Source: Heterotrichella gracilis
Taxonomy: Eukaryota; Sar; Xanthophyceae; Tribonematales; Xanthonemataceae
Direction of reading: 5' to 3'
Assembly (NCBI GenBank): GCA_032358255.1
Contig: JAULBX010025975.1
Span: 1 to 53,848, forward strand
Length of the DNA: 53,848 nt
The notes beneath the pieces were generated by a model. It saw nothing but the letters and a program-made list of their open reading frames with translations. It was not told the DNA's origin and ran no database searches. Shown piece by piece: positions 36,901-48,339 of the stretch. The stretch's first letter is position 1, and each line of letters opens with the position of its first letter. The position numbers and the translations under genes are program-made.

Positions 36901-37715
36901 GCTGGCGGGGGCGCAGCAGGCGGGGCAAGGGGAGTTTTGTGTTTGCGTGACTGGGGACCACTCCACCCCCGTGCTGTTTGGGGACCACAGCTGCGAGCCG
37001 GTGCCGTTTGCAATTGCTGACGTGGCGGACGTGGTGCGCAGCAGACCCAAACCCTAACACCTGTCGGCAAAAGCTTTACACTTGCACTGTGCTTGAATGT
37101 GGCGCAGTGCCTTTTCTGTTTGTTTGTTTGTAATTGTAATGTGGCGCAGGGAGAAGGCACTCCTAGACTAGCGGCACATCCTTGTAGGCATCTGGTGCAC
37201 ACATGTGGTGCATGGTGATGTGCAGGCGCTGCCATGCAGGGATGACAGACGGTGCAGTTTTTGGTGAACACTCCTGGTCATGGGGTTACCGAACGGTTGT
37301 GCCGCTGCACACACCCCAGCCCCCTGGGGAGCACACTTCCTCACAGTGTGCGGAATGTGCAGTATGTGCGGAACCTGTCCTCCCCTTATCCAGCACCCAC
37401 ATCCCCCCTGTGCAGGTGCATCAGCTGGGCGGATGGGAGGCGGTGGCACGCACCCCCCTGGGACACATACCCCACCCAGACCCTACCACACAGCCAACAG
37501 CGGCGCAGGTGACGGCGGGGGCGGAGGCAAGGGAGGCACAGCATGCGGGGCAAGGGGAGGAGGAGGGAGGGTCGAATGGGGACAGCGTGGTGCGGTTCAA
37601 CGAGGTTGATGCTGCGCGCGGGTGGCTGGGGCGGTTCCCGGGCGGGGAGGTGATGGGGGTGGTGCGGCAGTGGGTGGGGGTGCGGGATGGGGGTGACACC
37701 AGCTTGATCGAGTAA
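33948..37715 (+). CDS. Cofactor-independent phosphoglycerate mutase, archaeal (ApgM) type, 480 aa
   Basis: Interconverts 3- and 2-phosphoglycerate without 2,3-BPG, using two divalent metals and a phospho-Ser. Exons 33948-34071, 34505-34780, 35232-35374, 35592-35749, 36060-36168, 36491-36640, 36851-37033 (donor could be 37030), 37416-37715. Marks: IAFVLIDGVGD (Asp13), GSDTAHLSLMQYDPRVYYRG (catalytic Ser about 60), ATEHRC, TGTDP, GLGMALGMELLEVPGATGDY, KAVDDTGHDR (Asp309, His313), TGDHSTPVLFGDHS (Asp356, His357, His366), and C-terminal RFNEVDAARGWLGRFPGGEV. This is the COG3635 family, distinct from the BPM-type iPGM usual in plants, with a Gln/Glu/Gly-rich insert before the C-terminus. No clear transit peptide is seen. 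Retention of intron 7 would give an earlier stop at 37056-37058. Confidence 0.88.
36178..36238. repeat. GGTGGA hexanucleotide array beside the PGM exon 5 donor
   Basis: About ten GGTGGA units start ten bases after the donor of exon 5 (GAG|GTGGGT at 36168/36169). Each unit recreates GGAG|GTGG, so the array is a row of alternative donor-like sites. Confidence 0.85.
37129..37139 (+). terminator. Two TGTAA words inside PGM intron 7
   Basis: TGTAA at 37129-37133 and 37135-37139, about 70 bases after the in-frame stop that follows exon 7 if intron 7 is not spliced. They could support a premature 3' end. The full-length form has its own TGTAA at 38025-38029. Confidence 0.4.
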
Positions 37716-38451
37716 TTTACAGGAATTTGCCGTCACCAACACTGTCAACCAATTTAGCTCCAGGTTGCCTATCTAGCGTACTATTTCCCCTTGCCTGTGA
37801 CCTGCAGTCAACAGCATTGGCATTCGAGACCGTGTACATGTGCGTGTGTCAAGCACTACTAGTCTTCAATAGCTGTGTGGAACGTGCGCTTACCGAGGCA
37901 CATGAAATTCATACAGTGAAAACAAATGTTTTATCCGCCTCTGAGGGCACATACAAATACCGGTACATTGAACCAATGTGATGCTAAACAATCTGAAACA
38001 GCCACTGAGGCACATAGCAAGGACTGTAAATATCAAACCATATCCATGGATTATCATATCCACATTGTGCTCATTGCCAGCCACAGCTGACAATGCATGC
38101 GTTGTTGTCAATTGTAATGAACATCAGTCTGTCAATGACACTGCTCAGTGAGCATCACCAGACTGTGCACACATGTGGTGTCACGGTCACTAGCAATATT
38201 AATGGTGTAAATGCCAGTGACACATGAATAGCACTCCTGCCGATTCGGAAGCTAGTGCAGCTCGCCAACCTCCTCACCCTCTACATATAATTCTTCATCT
38301 TCAATATCTGTTGCCCCGGAACCCCTCCACTCTTCAGCGCTCAGCCCCTCTCCCAACACTCTAGGAGGTTGTCAGCTGGCACCAGGTCCTCAAACACCAT
38401 GGTTTTTGTCAGCAGCTGCTGGCCCCTCTCCCAACACCCTATAGGGTTTTG
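37716..38451. other. Convergent 3' flanks, PGM (+) and membrane protein (-)
   Basis: No exon seen. TGTAA at 38025-38029 is a candidate PGM poly(A) signal. A copy of the sequence around the membrane-protein stop codon lies at 38345-38378. Confidence 0.5.
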
Positions 38452-38458
38452 TCAGCTG
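38345..38458. repeat. Duplicated segment around a stop codon
   Basis: CCCCTCTCCCAACAC..TAG..GTTTTGTCAGCTG at 38423-38458 (spanning the membrane-protein stop) has a copy at 38345-38378, 79 bases downstream of the gene. Confidence 0.65.
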
Positions 38459-40527
38459 TCCCCCGGGAACAGCTGCATGAGCGGCTTGCCCTGCATGCGA
38501 ATGGCCACCACCATGGCCAGACCCAGGACCATGGAGGCAGCCTGGCTCTCAGCGCTGTAGCCAAACACCTCGTCCCTGGGATGGGGGAAGGGGGAGGAGG
38601 GGGGTCAGAGAGGAGGGGAGGGATCGGAAGTTGGGGATGCAGCGATGCGAGGGGCATGCAGGGCTGTTGATGCCGCGGGTGCAGGGGGGTAACCACACCT
38701 CCCTATAGCACGCAGCAGCCCACAGCCAATGGTGAAAGGTCGTGACTACCCTTTGCATCATCTGCATGCACAAGCACGGCTAACAGCCATGCACGCAGGT
38801 CCCAAGCACGGCAAAACCTAGCCCCCCTGCCCACCCCCGACACGCACCATGCGGTCCACACGCCCCTCCAGTATAGTATCCCCCCCGTCACGGCCACCAG
38901 TGTGGTTGCGTGGCCCTGCAGGTTGAAGCGGTAGCCGTCGCTCAGCAGCGCCGTGGTGGGAGCCTGCAGCAGTGGGAGTGGGGTGGGTTGAGATAAGACC
39001 AGAAGGGGCAGGCATCGAGTAGGCGCCATGCAGGGAGCATGGCGAGAAACATCCAAGAATGGTACAAGCAATGTCAGGACAGGGCTGGGTGGCGCAAGCT
39101 TGTGGAAGGCTGATTGCTGATCTGGCTTTGTAGCAGGTATGCTTGTAATCAAAATGAATAATAATACAGGGAGCATGGCTGTAGATGCGCCGGCATGGCT
39201 TGCGGTGGGTTAAAGTATATTCGTGGCTTATTTGCAACATTCAATGTGTTCAACAATGTGTTCAACAATTTCTTCCCAATTTATATCCAGCCAGGAACCA
39301 CAGAAAGAAAGAAATTTGACTGCCTAAAATTCCCAGCTTTCCACAGCATGATGCACACGACCATGCAGCATCACATTGCAAAGTGATCCGCCAGAGAGCA
39401 TTGGTCTGTTTCCCCCCCTCCCTGCTGGCCCCACCCAGCCCCATTCATGAATGGTGCCAGGACGTGCAGCTCACCTGGGGCAGGGCCACCCCATTGGCTT
39501 GTGCCTCCTTCTCCTCCTTTGCCTGCTGCCTTGAGGCGCTAGCTGCTGAACCCCTAACGGCTGATGCAGGGGCACCAGAGGCGGCGGAGGAAACCCCAGC
39601 GCTGTTGATGACGTCAGCAGCGGCAGCAGCGGCGGCGGGTGGTGGTGCCCTGCCAGCGTCCTCGTTTGCCTTCTTGGCCGCACTGCGCGCCAACATGACG
39701 GTGAGCGCTGCATGCACCCACCAGGGGGAGGCGGCTTGCCCCGCCTGGGCCCATGCCAGGGCGCACATGGAGGCGGAGAGGGCTGCGGGGGTGGGAGAGG
39801 GGGAGTCAAGGACGGGGAGGAGGGAGAATGGCTGCAGGAGGCCTGATAATATACCAGGGATTTGCTTCAATGAGCGGCAGTGACGTGGGGCGACGGACAC
39901 ACGCATGCGCATGCCACTGCCCACGCACCCGTGATGCAGGTGTCCACACACCTAGGAGCGTGGGCAGCGCTCCCAAGCACAAGCGTCTGACCACAACTGT
40001 CTAATGCCAGTGCCACTGCCTGTGTCACCGCTTTGCTAGGTATTCCCACATTTGTGTGCAACCCTCCCCGCAGGGTCCTGCACCCCGTGCCCCCCCCACA
40101 TGCTCCCAACCCAGTCACATACCACCCCCCCACCCACCTGCGCATGCCACCGTGGGCCACCAAGTGTGCTTTCCCCCCTGGCGCCGCAGGAAAGCGGACA
40201 GCGCCCCCGCACCCGCAAGTGCCAGCGCCGCCCCGCAGCTGATGGCATGCCTCAACTCCCACCGTACGGCCAGGCGGCAAGCGCTGAAGGCTGCGGTGAT
40301 GAGGCCGTAGGGGATGGTGAGGGCGGTGCGGTGGAGGAGGGGGGAGGGGGAGGAAGGGGAGGAGGAGGTGGTGGTGGGCTGTCGGCTGGGGCGGGGTCGC
40401 CCTGTGGTGGGTATGGAGGTGGTGGTGAGGTTTGCAGCGATCCAAGTGTGCCGTAGCAAGCAGCAGTGTTAAACAGTTGATTGTCGTAACCACCTCTTGT
40501 CAGTGTCTTTGCCGTTTCACCAGCCAT
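38452..40527 (-). CDS. Predicted four-span membrane protein, 244 aa, unrecognised family
   Basis: Exons 40527-40494, 40290-40138, 39782-39475, 38963-38848, 38575-38452, closing to 244 aa. It begins MAGETAKTLTRAFSACRL. Hydrophobic segments: ISCGAALALAGAGALSAFL, a second starting ALSASMCALAWAQAG (into WWVHAALTVMLA), a third HATTLVAVTGGILYWRGVW, and a fourth ASMVLGLAMVVAIRMQ, followed by the tail GKPLMQLFPGDS. Between spans two and three lies a low-complexity Ala-rich charged linker with KEEKEAQ. The YWRGVWTAWD junction motif recalls W-R-x-x-W motifs of poorly characterised multi-pass proteins, and the last span weakly recalls TMEM14/FAX proteins, but I cannot assign a family. Exon 1 is only 34 nt; its join was chosen because it is the only one that keeps phase with the exon 2 acceptor GCAG at 40291. 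Localisation unknown. Confidence 0.65.
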
Positions 40528-41578
40528 GGCGTAAACCCTAGGTCACGCAGCGTGAACCCTAAAGTGTAGAGCTGCACCCCACACGTCCCTGCGCGCCACT
40601 CACCTCCTGCTTGCTGCTCCGCATCACGCGCAAGTATGGCGGACACCCTCAGCGGCCCCCACCCACTGCCCCTGCGCGCTGCCCTATGGGTGCTCAGGCA
40701 GGGGAGGGGGAGGGGGCAGCCGGGGGCGCTGAGCTGCCATTTAACAACACCCACACCACCTTTACCAGTGGGTAGACAGCACGCCCGCATACCGAAGCCA
40801 AGTCCTTTGCTGCACTGTGTGTGCAGGTGTGTGTGGGCTGTGCCTGGCTAGTGTTTGGCTGGACTAGTACTGGTGACTAGCCTACTGTGGGGACGCGATA
40901 ATCACGCCTTTGTCTCCCTGTTTTCAGGGTAAAGGCGCAGTGGCTGGTGCGGCTCAGCTGGTGTATGCCACGCGCACCAGTGGCCCAAGGGGCAGCTCGG
41001 CGACGTGGTTGTATAGCGTGTGCTGCTGATGCGTTTGGTCGGTTGTAAAGGACAAGCGCCGTGTATACAGTGCAAAACGACCGGAGTTGCAGCAGAAACG
41101 GCAAAGAATGCAAGTATATAATTGCCTATCACGGTTTCAGAGGTAGGAAGCAGGAACACAAGAAGTGGCGTTGTTTCCTGGGCCGCTGATTCGAATTCAG
41201 TGCAGGGCGACCGAGGCAGTCCCGAGGTGGTTGGAGCCACGTTAAAAGCCTATAAACTGAGCAACACACTGGTTACAGGGAGACAGACAGACTATCAGTG
41301 GCGATCTCTAGACCCAAACAAGCTCTATCGATGGAGCGTTTCTCGTGGTTTACAAAAGGTGTAACCTTCTACAGGCACTCGAGTTGCTGCCCCTACGGCG
41401 GCTTCATAGGCGGCTCAAGGCGGCGCCGCGCACTTGTAATGCCAAACGCAACACGAAACACCACTGCTTTACAGTTCCCACCTGCCTAAACGTTTATACT
41501 CACACTTTGCAACAAGCCCCCCAGTGAGCAAGTGCCTACACCTCCTTGTTTCCGGTTAGACCCCCTTGAGAGGACACC
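40528..41578. promoter_or_regulatory. Shared 5' interval, membrane protein (-) / NIFK-like (+)
   Basis: 1051 bases between divergent ATGs. No supported exon; short open frames here lack family signal. The NIFK-proximal half is less G/C-rich and contains TATATAATTG at about 41113-41122, more than 450 bases from the ATG, so its role as a TATA box is doubtful. Confidence 0.4.
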
Positions 41579-42800
41579 ATGGTCGACACACAACGACAGA
41601 CGCGCAGGGGCAAGCAACAGCCGGTTGCAGGGGCGGCGGTGGCCAGGGGCGGGGAGGCGGGTACCAGTGACGAGGCCGATGCAGCCACCAGCAAAGTAAT
41701 CTACATTGGGTATGTGCAGGCGCCCCTTGTGGGCAGGAGGGCGGCGGTGGGGGACCTGCCGCAGCCGCCCGTCCGTTGCACCTCTGCCCCCATCACACCA
41801 CTGTTGGTGCTGTGGTGTAAGCCACAACAAGTTGTCGCATGCTGCTGTTTTCAAGGAAGTTGCTGTTGGCCCCTAGTTGGGGTCGGCACCTATATGCATG
41901 CATGTGCGCCTGCCTGCACTTGTCAGGCTGCGCCCACTCTTCTATGTCATGTCCCTGACACCCTGCCCCCCCCCCTGCAGCCACCTGCCACATGGGTTCT
42001 TTGAGAAGCAGTTGCAAGGTGCGCACCCTCCCACCCCCACCCACCGCACACCACGCAGTCACACTTCACACAGCGCTGCCTTGCGCCATGCGCTCAGGAC
42101 ACTGTATGCAGCTGCACGGCTACCTGCACCCTTGTCTTGCCACCTTGCTGCGAGTCTACATGCCTTGTGCGCACCGGGCTAGTCTGCTGGGCCTGTACAA
42201 GGGTCAAACTTTGGGCGGTGAAGAGGGGGGGGCACGTTGTGCGCACCTAGTCCCCCCTCCCGCAACCTGGCCACTACATGTAGACCCTCAGCTAGGGTAA
42301 TTTCTATCTCCACTCCGCCTCCATCTCCACCCCCTCCCCCCCTCCCCCCCCGCACCCCCGCAGAGTACTTCTCCCAGTTTGGCAAGGTGACCAAGGTGCG
42401 CGTGTCACGCACAAAGAAAACGGGCAAGGCCAAGGGCTACGCCTTCCTGGAGTTTGCAACCGCTGAGGTGGCAACCATCGCCGCACAAGCCATGCACGGC
42501 TACATGCTCTTCACACAAAAGCTGGACTGCCACGTGGTCCCCCCACGAGACATCCACCCGGAGCTGTTCAAGGGTGCCAACCGCGCCTTCCGGATGGTGC
42601 CCTGGGGTAAGATCGAGGCTGAGCGCCACAACAAGGACCGCAGCGCGGAGGAAAGCAGTGCGCGCGTGGGGCGGGCGGTGGCGCGCGACCGCAAGCGCAA
42701 GGCGAGGCTGGAGGCGGCGGGGATCGAGTACGAGTACGCGCCGCTGCAGGCGCTGCTGCCAGGCAAGGCCAAGAAAACCAAGTTCGAGGAGGAGGACTGA
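41579..42800 (+). CDS. NIFK/Nop15-type RRM nucleolar protein, 201 aa
   Basis: Exons 41579-41709, 41981-42018 and 42364-42800 (TGA at 42798-42800), phases closing. A single RRM spans about residues 38-116 and is split over three exons: RNP2 is VIYIGHLP (junction after G), RNP1 is KGYAFLEF. After the RRM comes LFTQKLDCHVVPPRDIHPEL and FKGANRAFRMVPW, the conserved C-terminal flank of the human MKI67-interacting NIFK and yeast Nop15, which act in 60S pre-ribosome assembly at ITS2. A basic Arg/Lys/Glu helix (RAVARDRKRKARLEAAG) and terminal KAKKTKFEEED follow. The 38-nt middle exon is unusually small. Function is inferred from family. Confidence 0.85.
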
Positions 42801-44950
42801 AGAAGTTTACCAGGGGAGGGGGTAAGGGGGTGTATATGCTACTTTCCAGAGGGGGCAAGGGGTGAGGGGGCCGGTCAGCAGGTGGGCATGCGGCACCAGC
42901 GGGGTTGCACCCTGGCGAGGGTTTTGTGGTGATGCCGTGTTGAGGGGCAGGGATGATTCAAAGGGCTTCAAGCTTGGCAGTAAGGCTGTGCTAGCACAAC
43001 TCACCTACGTGAGGCACATTGTGTGAGATTAGAAGAATGAAAGAAAGAAAGGGGACGCACAAAGGCGTAGGCCCATTCTGGCACAAGTACCCATCTGATT
43101 CAGGTGTGACCCGTCGCAATGGAACGTTCAAGGCTGGTTGGGAACTGCCAAGCAAGCTGATAAATACTGTTACAGTCACAGTCTAAACTTTACATGGTTC
43201 AACTTCAGGAGCACAGCACCGCTAGCTAGCGCTTATAAGGCTCTGAGAGCTGGCCTAGTAGGCTGGTGTGCTGCACAGCTGCAGCTGCCAAGCCCTGCTG
43301 GTATATCCATCATATATGTCCGACGCAGTGACACACTTAGTACAAAGGCTGCACACTGTGCGTATAACACGGTATAAAAAGTCTGCATATTGTGCAAAAC
43401 TTGCGGCTCGAAAGCATCACCGATGCCATGGCATATGCACCTAGCTAAGCCTGCAAGTTTGCACAAATGCCAAGCAGTGCCTAAGCAACCCACAAAGTAA
43501 ATGAAGATTATCCTCGATCAGAAACATAATCACTGGGATGTGCAGGTGCATGCCCAAAAAATAGACATCTCGTCTTGTCAATCGCACATGTCCAACCATA
43601 AACCCTAAGGGACCAGGTCCTGCAGACGCAGATAAACAGATTCATCAACATAAGTGGTGACTGCAGTGCTTTGCGGTTGGGAACCTAGTCTAGCCTCGGC
43701 CTTCAAGGCCCTACCACAGTTCTATGAGATTGGACAGTGCGCGAAGGTGAAAGCAAGCAAGCGCAGCGGCTACCATATTATTGCGACTAATTGAATGGCC
43801 CTTCCCGGCAAAATGGCCCATAGAAAAATGGATTGTGCGACCCCGTGAGACCCCCCTTGCACGCAGCGGATCAGAAACAAACACAATCATCCCCCCCACC
43901 ACCCAGCCGCCGCCCCGCTGCAGCAGTGCCACTGGCATAGGGTGGAACCTAATAAACCAACAGTATCCACGCAGCTACTAGCCTCCTCCCCTCTTAGGCA
44001 GCAGGAACCCCACAGCACACACTGGCAATAGCTTGTTGTGCATGCCGCTGGTCCCCTGTGCACCCGTGCGCAAAACCCCCAGCGGGGCACATGCACCCAC
44101 ACCCGCACCTGCACATGAAATCCATAAGCGGCGCAGGTGCAAAGATGCCGCCGCCCACTACCAGTGTGCACATCGATGTTGTCCACGCGTGGAAACACCG
44201 TGGTGCGCAAAAAACTTCCAGCAAAAGAAGAAACAACTCGGAAGTACATTTTTTTCAGGTGCCCTCTCGTCACAAAAAGCTACAGCTCGCCCATTGCCCT
44301 TCCTGGGTACACACCATACAGGGTGCGCGCCCTCGGCAGAAAAAAGTGGCGAGAGGGTGTTGCCAAAAAGAAATCAGACACCGCATCGATGCAGCAATCA
44401 AAGCGACACGCCGCCTGGCTACATGACAGCCAGGCGGCATGAGGCTGCGCCGCAACGAGTGCAATGGTGGAAAAACTGATGTTTTTTTCAGCTGCCAAAA
44501 AGCAGTGTGCAGCATCTAACATGCGTGCAGATGAGCATGCATGCCCCTCCTCAGTTCCTGGTATCTGTCAAAACTGCAGTGCCGGGCGCTACGACGGCCT
44601 TAGCACCCGCAATGCTGTTCTATGCTATCCCTATCTGGAGATAAATTTTCTTTTCAGTACATTGTGTGTGTGCGAGACTTGGCTGCACACCCACCCCTCC
44701 CCACTCTACCAACACTTCCACGCCCCGAGCCCCGGTCAAGGCCCAAGATATCACATGGAGCACCTTGCCTGACCCACACCCCTGCATTCCCTCACCCTCA
44801 CTCGTCAATGCAACGCAACATGGTCAACGACTGAATGTGCTCCTCTCTCTCTGCTCCACCATGCGGCACACAGCAATGTGCGTAGTTTCCACTCGCAGGC
44901 GTCAGCCGCTGCCACTCGCTCCTATGCCTGATTTGTGCTGAGCGCCCGGC
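42801..44950. other. 2.1-kb gene-free interval between convergent genes
   Basis: I find no supported coding exon, tRNA or transposon domain here. Composition is more A/T-rich than the genes, especially 43000-44600. An 11-bp hairpin lies at 44410-44438. Poly-A and poly-T runs near 44207-44260, 44338-44370 and 44463-44500 stand out, each next to AGCTGCCAAAAAG or similar. Confidence 0.45.
44410..44438. repeat. Perfect 11-bp inverted repeat
   Basis: GCCGCCTGGCT (44410-44420) and AGCCAGGCGGC (44428-44438) flank a seven-base loop. It lies in the gene-free interval, 500 bases from the 3' end of the minus-strand gene. Confidence 0.75.
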
Positions 44951-47900
44951 CTAGCTGCGCCCGTTGCGCTTGCGCTTTGGCGTCGCCGCGCCCCCGCCCT
45001 TCTTCCCTGCCGGCCCCTTGAGGGCAGCCAGCGCAGCCTTGCGCTGCTCGGCAGGCATCCTGTGGAAAATTCAAACACCCTGTCATTGCCGGCTCATGGT
45101 CCACAAACCACCCTGCCAGGGCCAGCGGATGCATGGTACATGGAGAGTGGGGGCAGGGGCAACGCCCACAACGGCTCCACACCCTGACCTACAGCCCACA
45201 CACCCTGTACACTACGCCCACCAAGACCCCGCACTCTGGGGAAGCCACGCACCTCTCGTCCGTTGACAGGAACTCGTTGATGGACTGCAGCGCGTCCTCA
45301 AGGCTCAGGCTCAGCAGCGGGTTGTAGCTCCGGCTGCGCTCCAGCCCAACCCCAACCCCGCCACCCGGCAGCACTGCGCCCAGGCTTGCGTCGCTCTTTG
45401 CACGCTTGAGCAGCGACTCGCCCCCCCCAGGCGGGCACAGCGCCTCGTGGTCATCGTCGCATCCCGACTGGTTCTCATACTCCGACAGCGCGCCAAACAT
45501 GTCCAGGTGCAGGTCGCCAAAGCTGCTGATGTGCCTGGGGTGGGGGGTGGGGGGGTGTGAGGGTCAGGCAGGAATTAACCCGGAAGAGGAACCACTGGAA
45601 CTCTGAGAACCGAAAGCATACAAAGCCGCAGATTCCCATGTTGTGTACTACATACCTCCTCGGTCCTAGACAAATCCTGAACAGGGTGGCCATTACGCTG
45701 CACGCTGTGTACCTGAAGGTGCAACCCTTCTATATATGGGCACTACCACACGCCGCCACTGCCGGGTCATGTACTCCCTGCCTTGCAACCCCCCCTCCCA
45801 CCTACTTCTGAGCTGCACCGTGGCCCTTTCCACCCCTCCCCATTCCTCTCCACCTACTTGAACGGCATCAGCTACTCCACGTGCAGGTGCAGAGATAACC
45901 ATAAGCCCTAAAACCTCAGGGAAAATACCCTGAACCTTAAGCCCTCCCATGGTGGGTGGCCACCCCCTATTCCACCTACTTGAAGGGCGGCACCAGCTCC
46001 TCCAAATGCAGGTGGCCAGCGCCCAGGTCGCAGCCGCCAGACTGAGCGTCGGGCTGCGCACCACCACTGGCTCCCATGGCAGCCTCCTCTGCGGGTGGTG
46101 GGGGTGGGGTGTGAGTGGGGGGCATCATGGGGTGGGCTGTGGTGCACCAGAGGTGTTGTGGCCAGCTTGCACAATTTTGGCGAGGTAGATTTTGATCAGG
46201 ACGGCACCAGGTGGCGGCATTAAAATGCTACAACAGGGCGGCATTGAAATGGCGGCATTGGAACGCTTTCCCATGACATACACCAACAGGTGTATTCGAC
46301 AGCCCCACAGCATCGGCACTCGCGGGCGCCCCTGTTGTCGCATGTGTGCGCCTGCATGTGGTGAAGTGCAAGGAATTGTATGTGATTTGTGATGGTGTAC
46401 GCACCTGTGTGTGATGACGTGTGCGAGGGACTGGTGCGGCCGTTGCCTGGCGCACCGCTGGCGTGGAGCTGCACAGCGGGGCACAGGGCAGGTCAGTGGC
46501 TGTGCGAGGTAAGTTGCTACCATCCTATGGCATACTTGGTGCTATGCTCAGGGGCGATACCAGCAGCACCACATTGCTATTGCGGATCCTGGTGATTGAC
46601 AAATGGCATCCCTGTGCAACGTCTGCTTGGGGTGGCGCCTCAGCCTCAAAGAATCCCAACCATAGCCTCCCCCGTCACCCAGCTCACCCAGTGCTCCTTC
46701 GACCCAAAATGCAATGCACACCCGCCACCCATATGCTTCCCAACCCAACCCTTGCAATGGGTTGTGTAGATCAGCGGGCGCCTCCAAACCCAACCTCCCG
46801 ACCCTCAAAGCACATCCACCCACCGCCAGTGGCTCCGCCAGCAGCTGCTTAAACGACTCGTCATCCAGGTCTATCACTGAAGAGAGAAGGTCATCGACGC
46901 TGTCGTGGTGGGTCTGGGGCATGGCGGGAGGGGCGGGGGGCGGCGCTGGGCGCGCAGCGGGAGCGGGTGGGGCCTTAGCAGCAGGAGGCTGTACCTTGGC
47001 GGCGCCCAGCATTGCGGGTGCAGCAGCTTTTGCCGTCTGCAAGGGTTGGATGGGTGGATGTGGGTGTGGTGGAGGCATGACCCAGCCGCTGGAGCAAGCA
47101 TGCCAACTCAGTAGGGGTGCAATAACTTGGTGCAAAGTGGTGGACCCAGGTTGCTATCAGGTGGCTGAGGCCCACTTCATGCCAGGCAGTGCCATAAAGT
47201 GCACCTTGTTTGGTAGGGGCAGGGATGAACGATCGCTATTAGGGAAGCTACCCTAGTGGGTGCCTGGATACTAGTACTGGCAGGTGCTTACCTGGTGGTG
47301 GTGTGCTGCTGCTGCTGCGGCGTACATAGGGGGGTGCGCCATGGGCATCCCACCTGGGGACGGGCAGGACAAGGTGGCGTGAGAGGGGTGGTGGGTGGCG
47401 GGAGCGAGAATATCCTGGTGGGTGCCATGCCGTACGATCCGCACCCGTTGGACACATAGGGAGTACATGAAACTCATGCTCGCTCCTATCGTCCAAAAGC
47501 CCACTAGTACTGCCACCATCCACGACAAACGCCCACCAGGCAGAGCAACTCCGGGTTGACAATACCATTAGTTGGGTACCGTGGCCGTACCCACCAGCGT
47601 TGAGGAGTAGGCACACCACAGGAATAAAATATCCAATCCCGCCCAGCAGGTCCAACCGTGTGACTAGAGGTGGAAAGGTGTACGGGCCTTGACGAGCTAC
47701 AGACGCTCTGGGTGCAATGGGCTCCGGTATCCGGCTAGGTCGCATGTGGAGGTTTCTAGTCAAGCACGTGCCTCACCCACAAGGACTGGAAAATGCCGTC
47801 CAAAATCGAACGCATTATCCTCGACAAGCACACTAGGCCAACACCAAAAGAGGTTGGCGGCTCTAGAACCGAAATGGGTGCTGCCCGGGACACCCCACCG

Positions 47901-48339
47901 CTGTTGGTGGTGGTGCCTCATGCCATGTGCACCGCTTACCTGCTAGGCTCATGGCAGGGGCTGACCCAGCGGGTGCGAGGCCGTGTGGAGTCATAACCAT
48001 AGGCTGGCTGCCGCCCGGGTGGTGGAAACCCGGCATCTGGTGGCCTCCGAAGGCGTACATGCCTGGGTTTGGCTGCATAAAGAAGCCGCCCAGCTGGGGC
48101 AGCATGGGTGGGAACATGTGGGGCTGCTGCATCGCTGGCTGGCCCCACACATAGTCCTTGGGGTCCATGGAGGTGATGGCTTCCAGCGGGGAGGCGGGGA
48201 CGCCCAGGTTGGCGCCCACGAACGCGTTTTTGTTGGCTGTGTTGACGGGCAGCTTTGCAGACTCAGCCCCACTGGCTGGTGCCATGCTGCTAAGCTCCTT
48301 GGGGGCCAGGGCCTTCAGCTTTGCATTAGCCTTGCTCAT
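44951..48339 (-). CDS. Unrecognised low-complexity, probably nuclear protein, 412 aa
   Basis: Exons 48339-47940, 47353-47292, 47036-46824, 46468-46405, 46088-45980, 45534-45253, 45059-44951, phases closing to 412 aa. I do not recognise a domain. Exon 1 starts MSKANAKLKALAPKEL and turns Met/Pro/Gly/His-rich (MFPPMLPQLGGFFMQPNPG). Exon 2 has a poly-Ala/His stretch. Exon 3 is Ala/Pro-rich and ends with the acidic-hydrophobic DDLLSSVIDLDDESFKQLL. Exon 6 has LHLDMFGALSEYENQ, LLKRAKSDASLG and LERSRSYNPLLSLSLEDALQ, with possible basophilic kinase sites at the Ser. The C-terminus PKRKRN is a monopartite nuclear-localisation motif. The make-up suggests a transcriptional co-regulator, but this is inference. 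The smaller exons 2 and 4 are the least certain. Confidence 0.6.
45797..46020. repeat. Duplicated donor edge of exon 5 of the unknown gene
   Basis: The exon 5 donor edge (about 45972-46020) starting CACCTACTTGAAGGGC has a copy at about 45850-45893 (CACCTACTTGAACGGC, then a diverged tract sharing CAGCTCCTCCA-like bases), and a shorter CACCTACTTC copy near 45798-45815. Confidence 0.7.

Noticed and set aside
40291..40493. Pro-rich open frame through intron 1 of the membrane-protein gene
   Set aside because: Reading straight on from MAGETAKTLTR gives a poly-Pro stretch in a different frame from exon 2. The spliced join restores phase and removes the polypyrimidine tract.
44200..44540. Possible transposon or small gene in the gene-free interval
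   Set aside because: Poly-A/T runs and one hairpin are present, but there are no terminal repeats, transposase motifs or coding bias.
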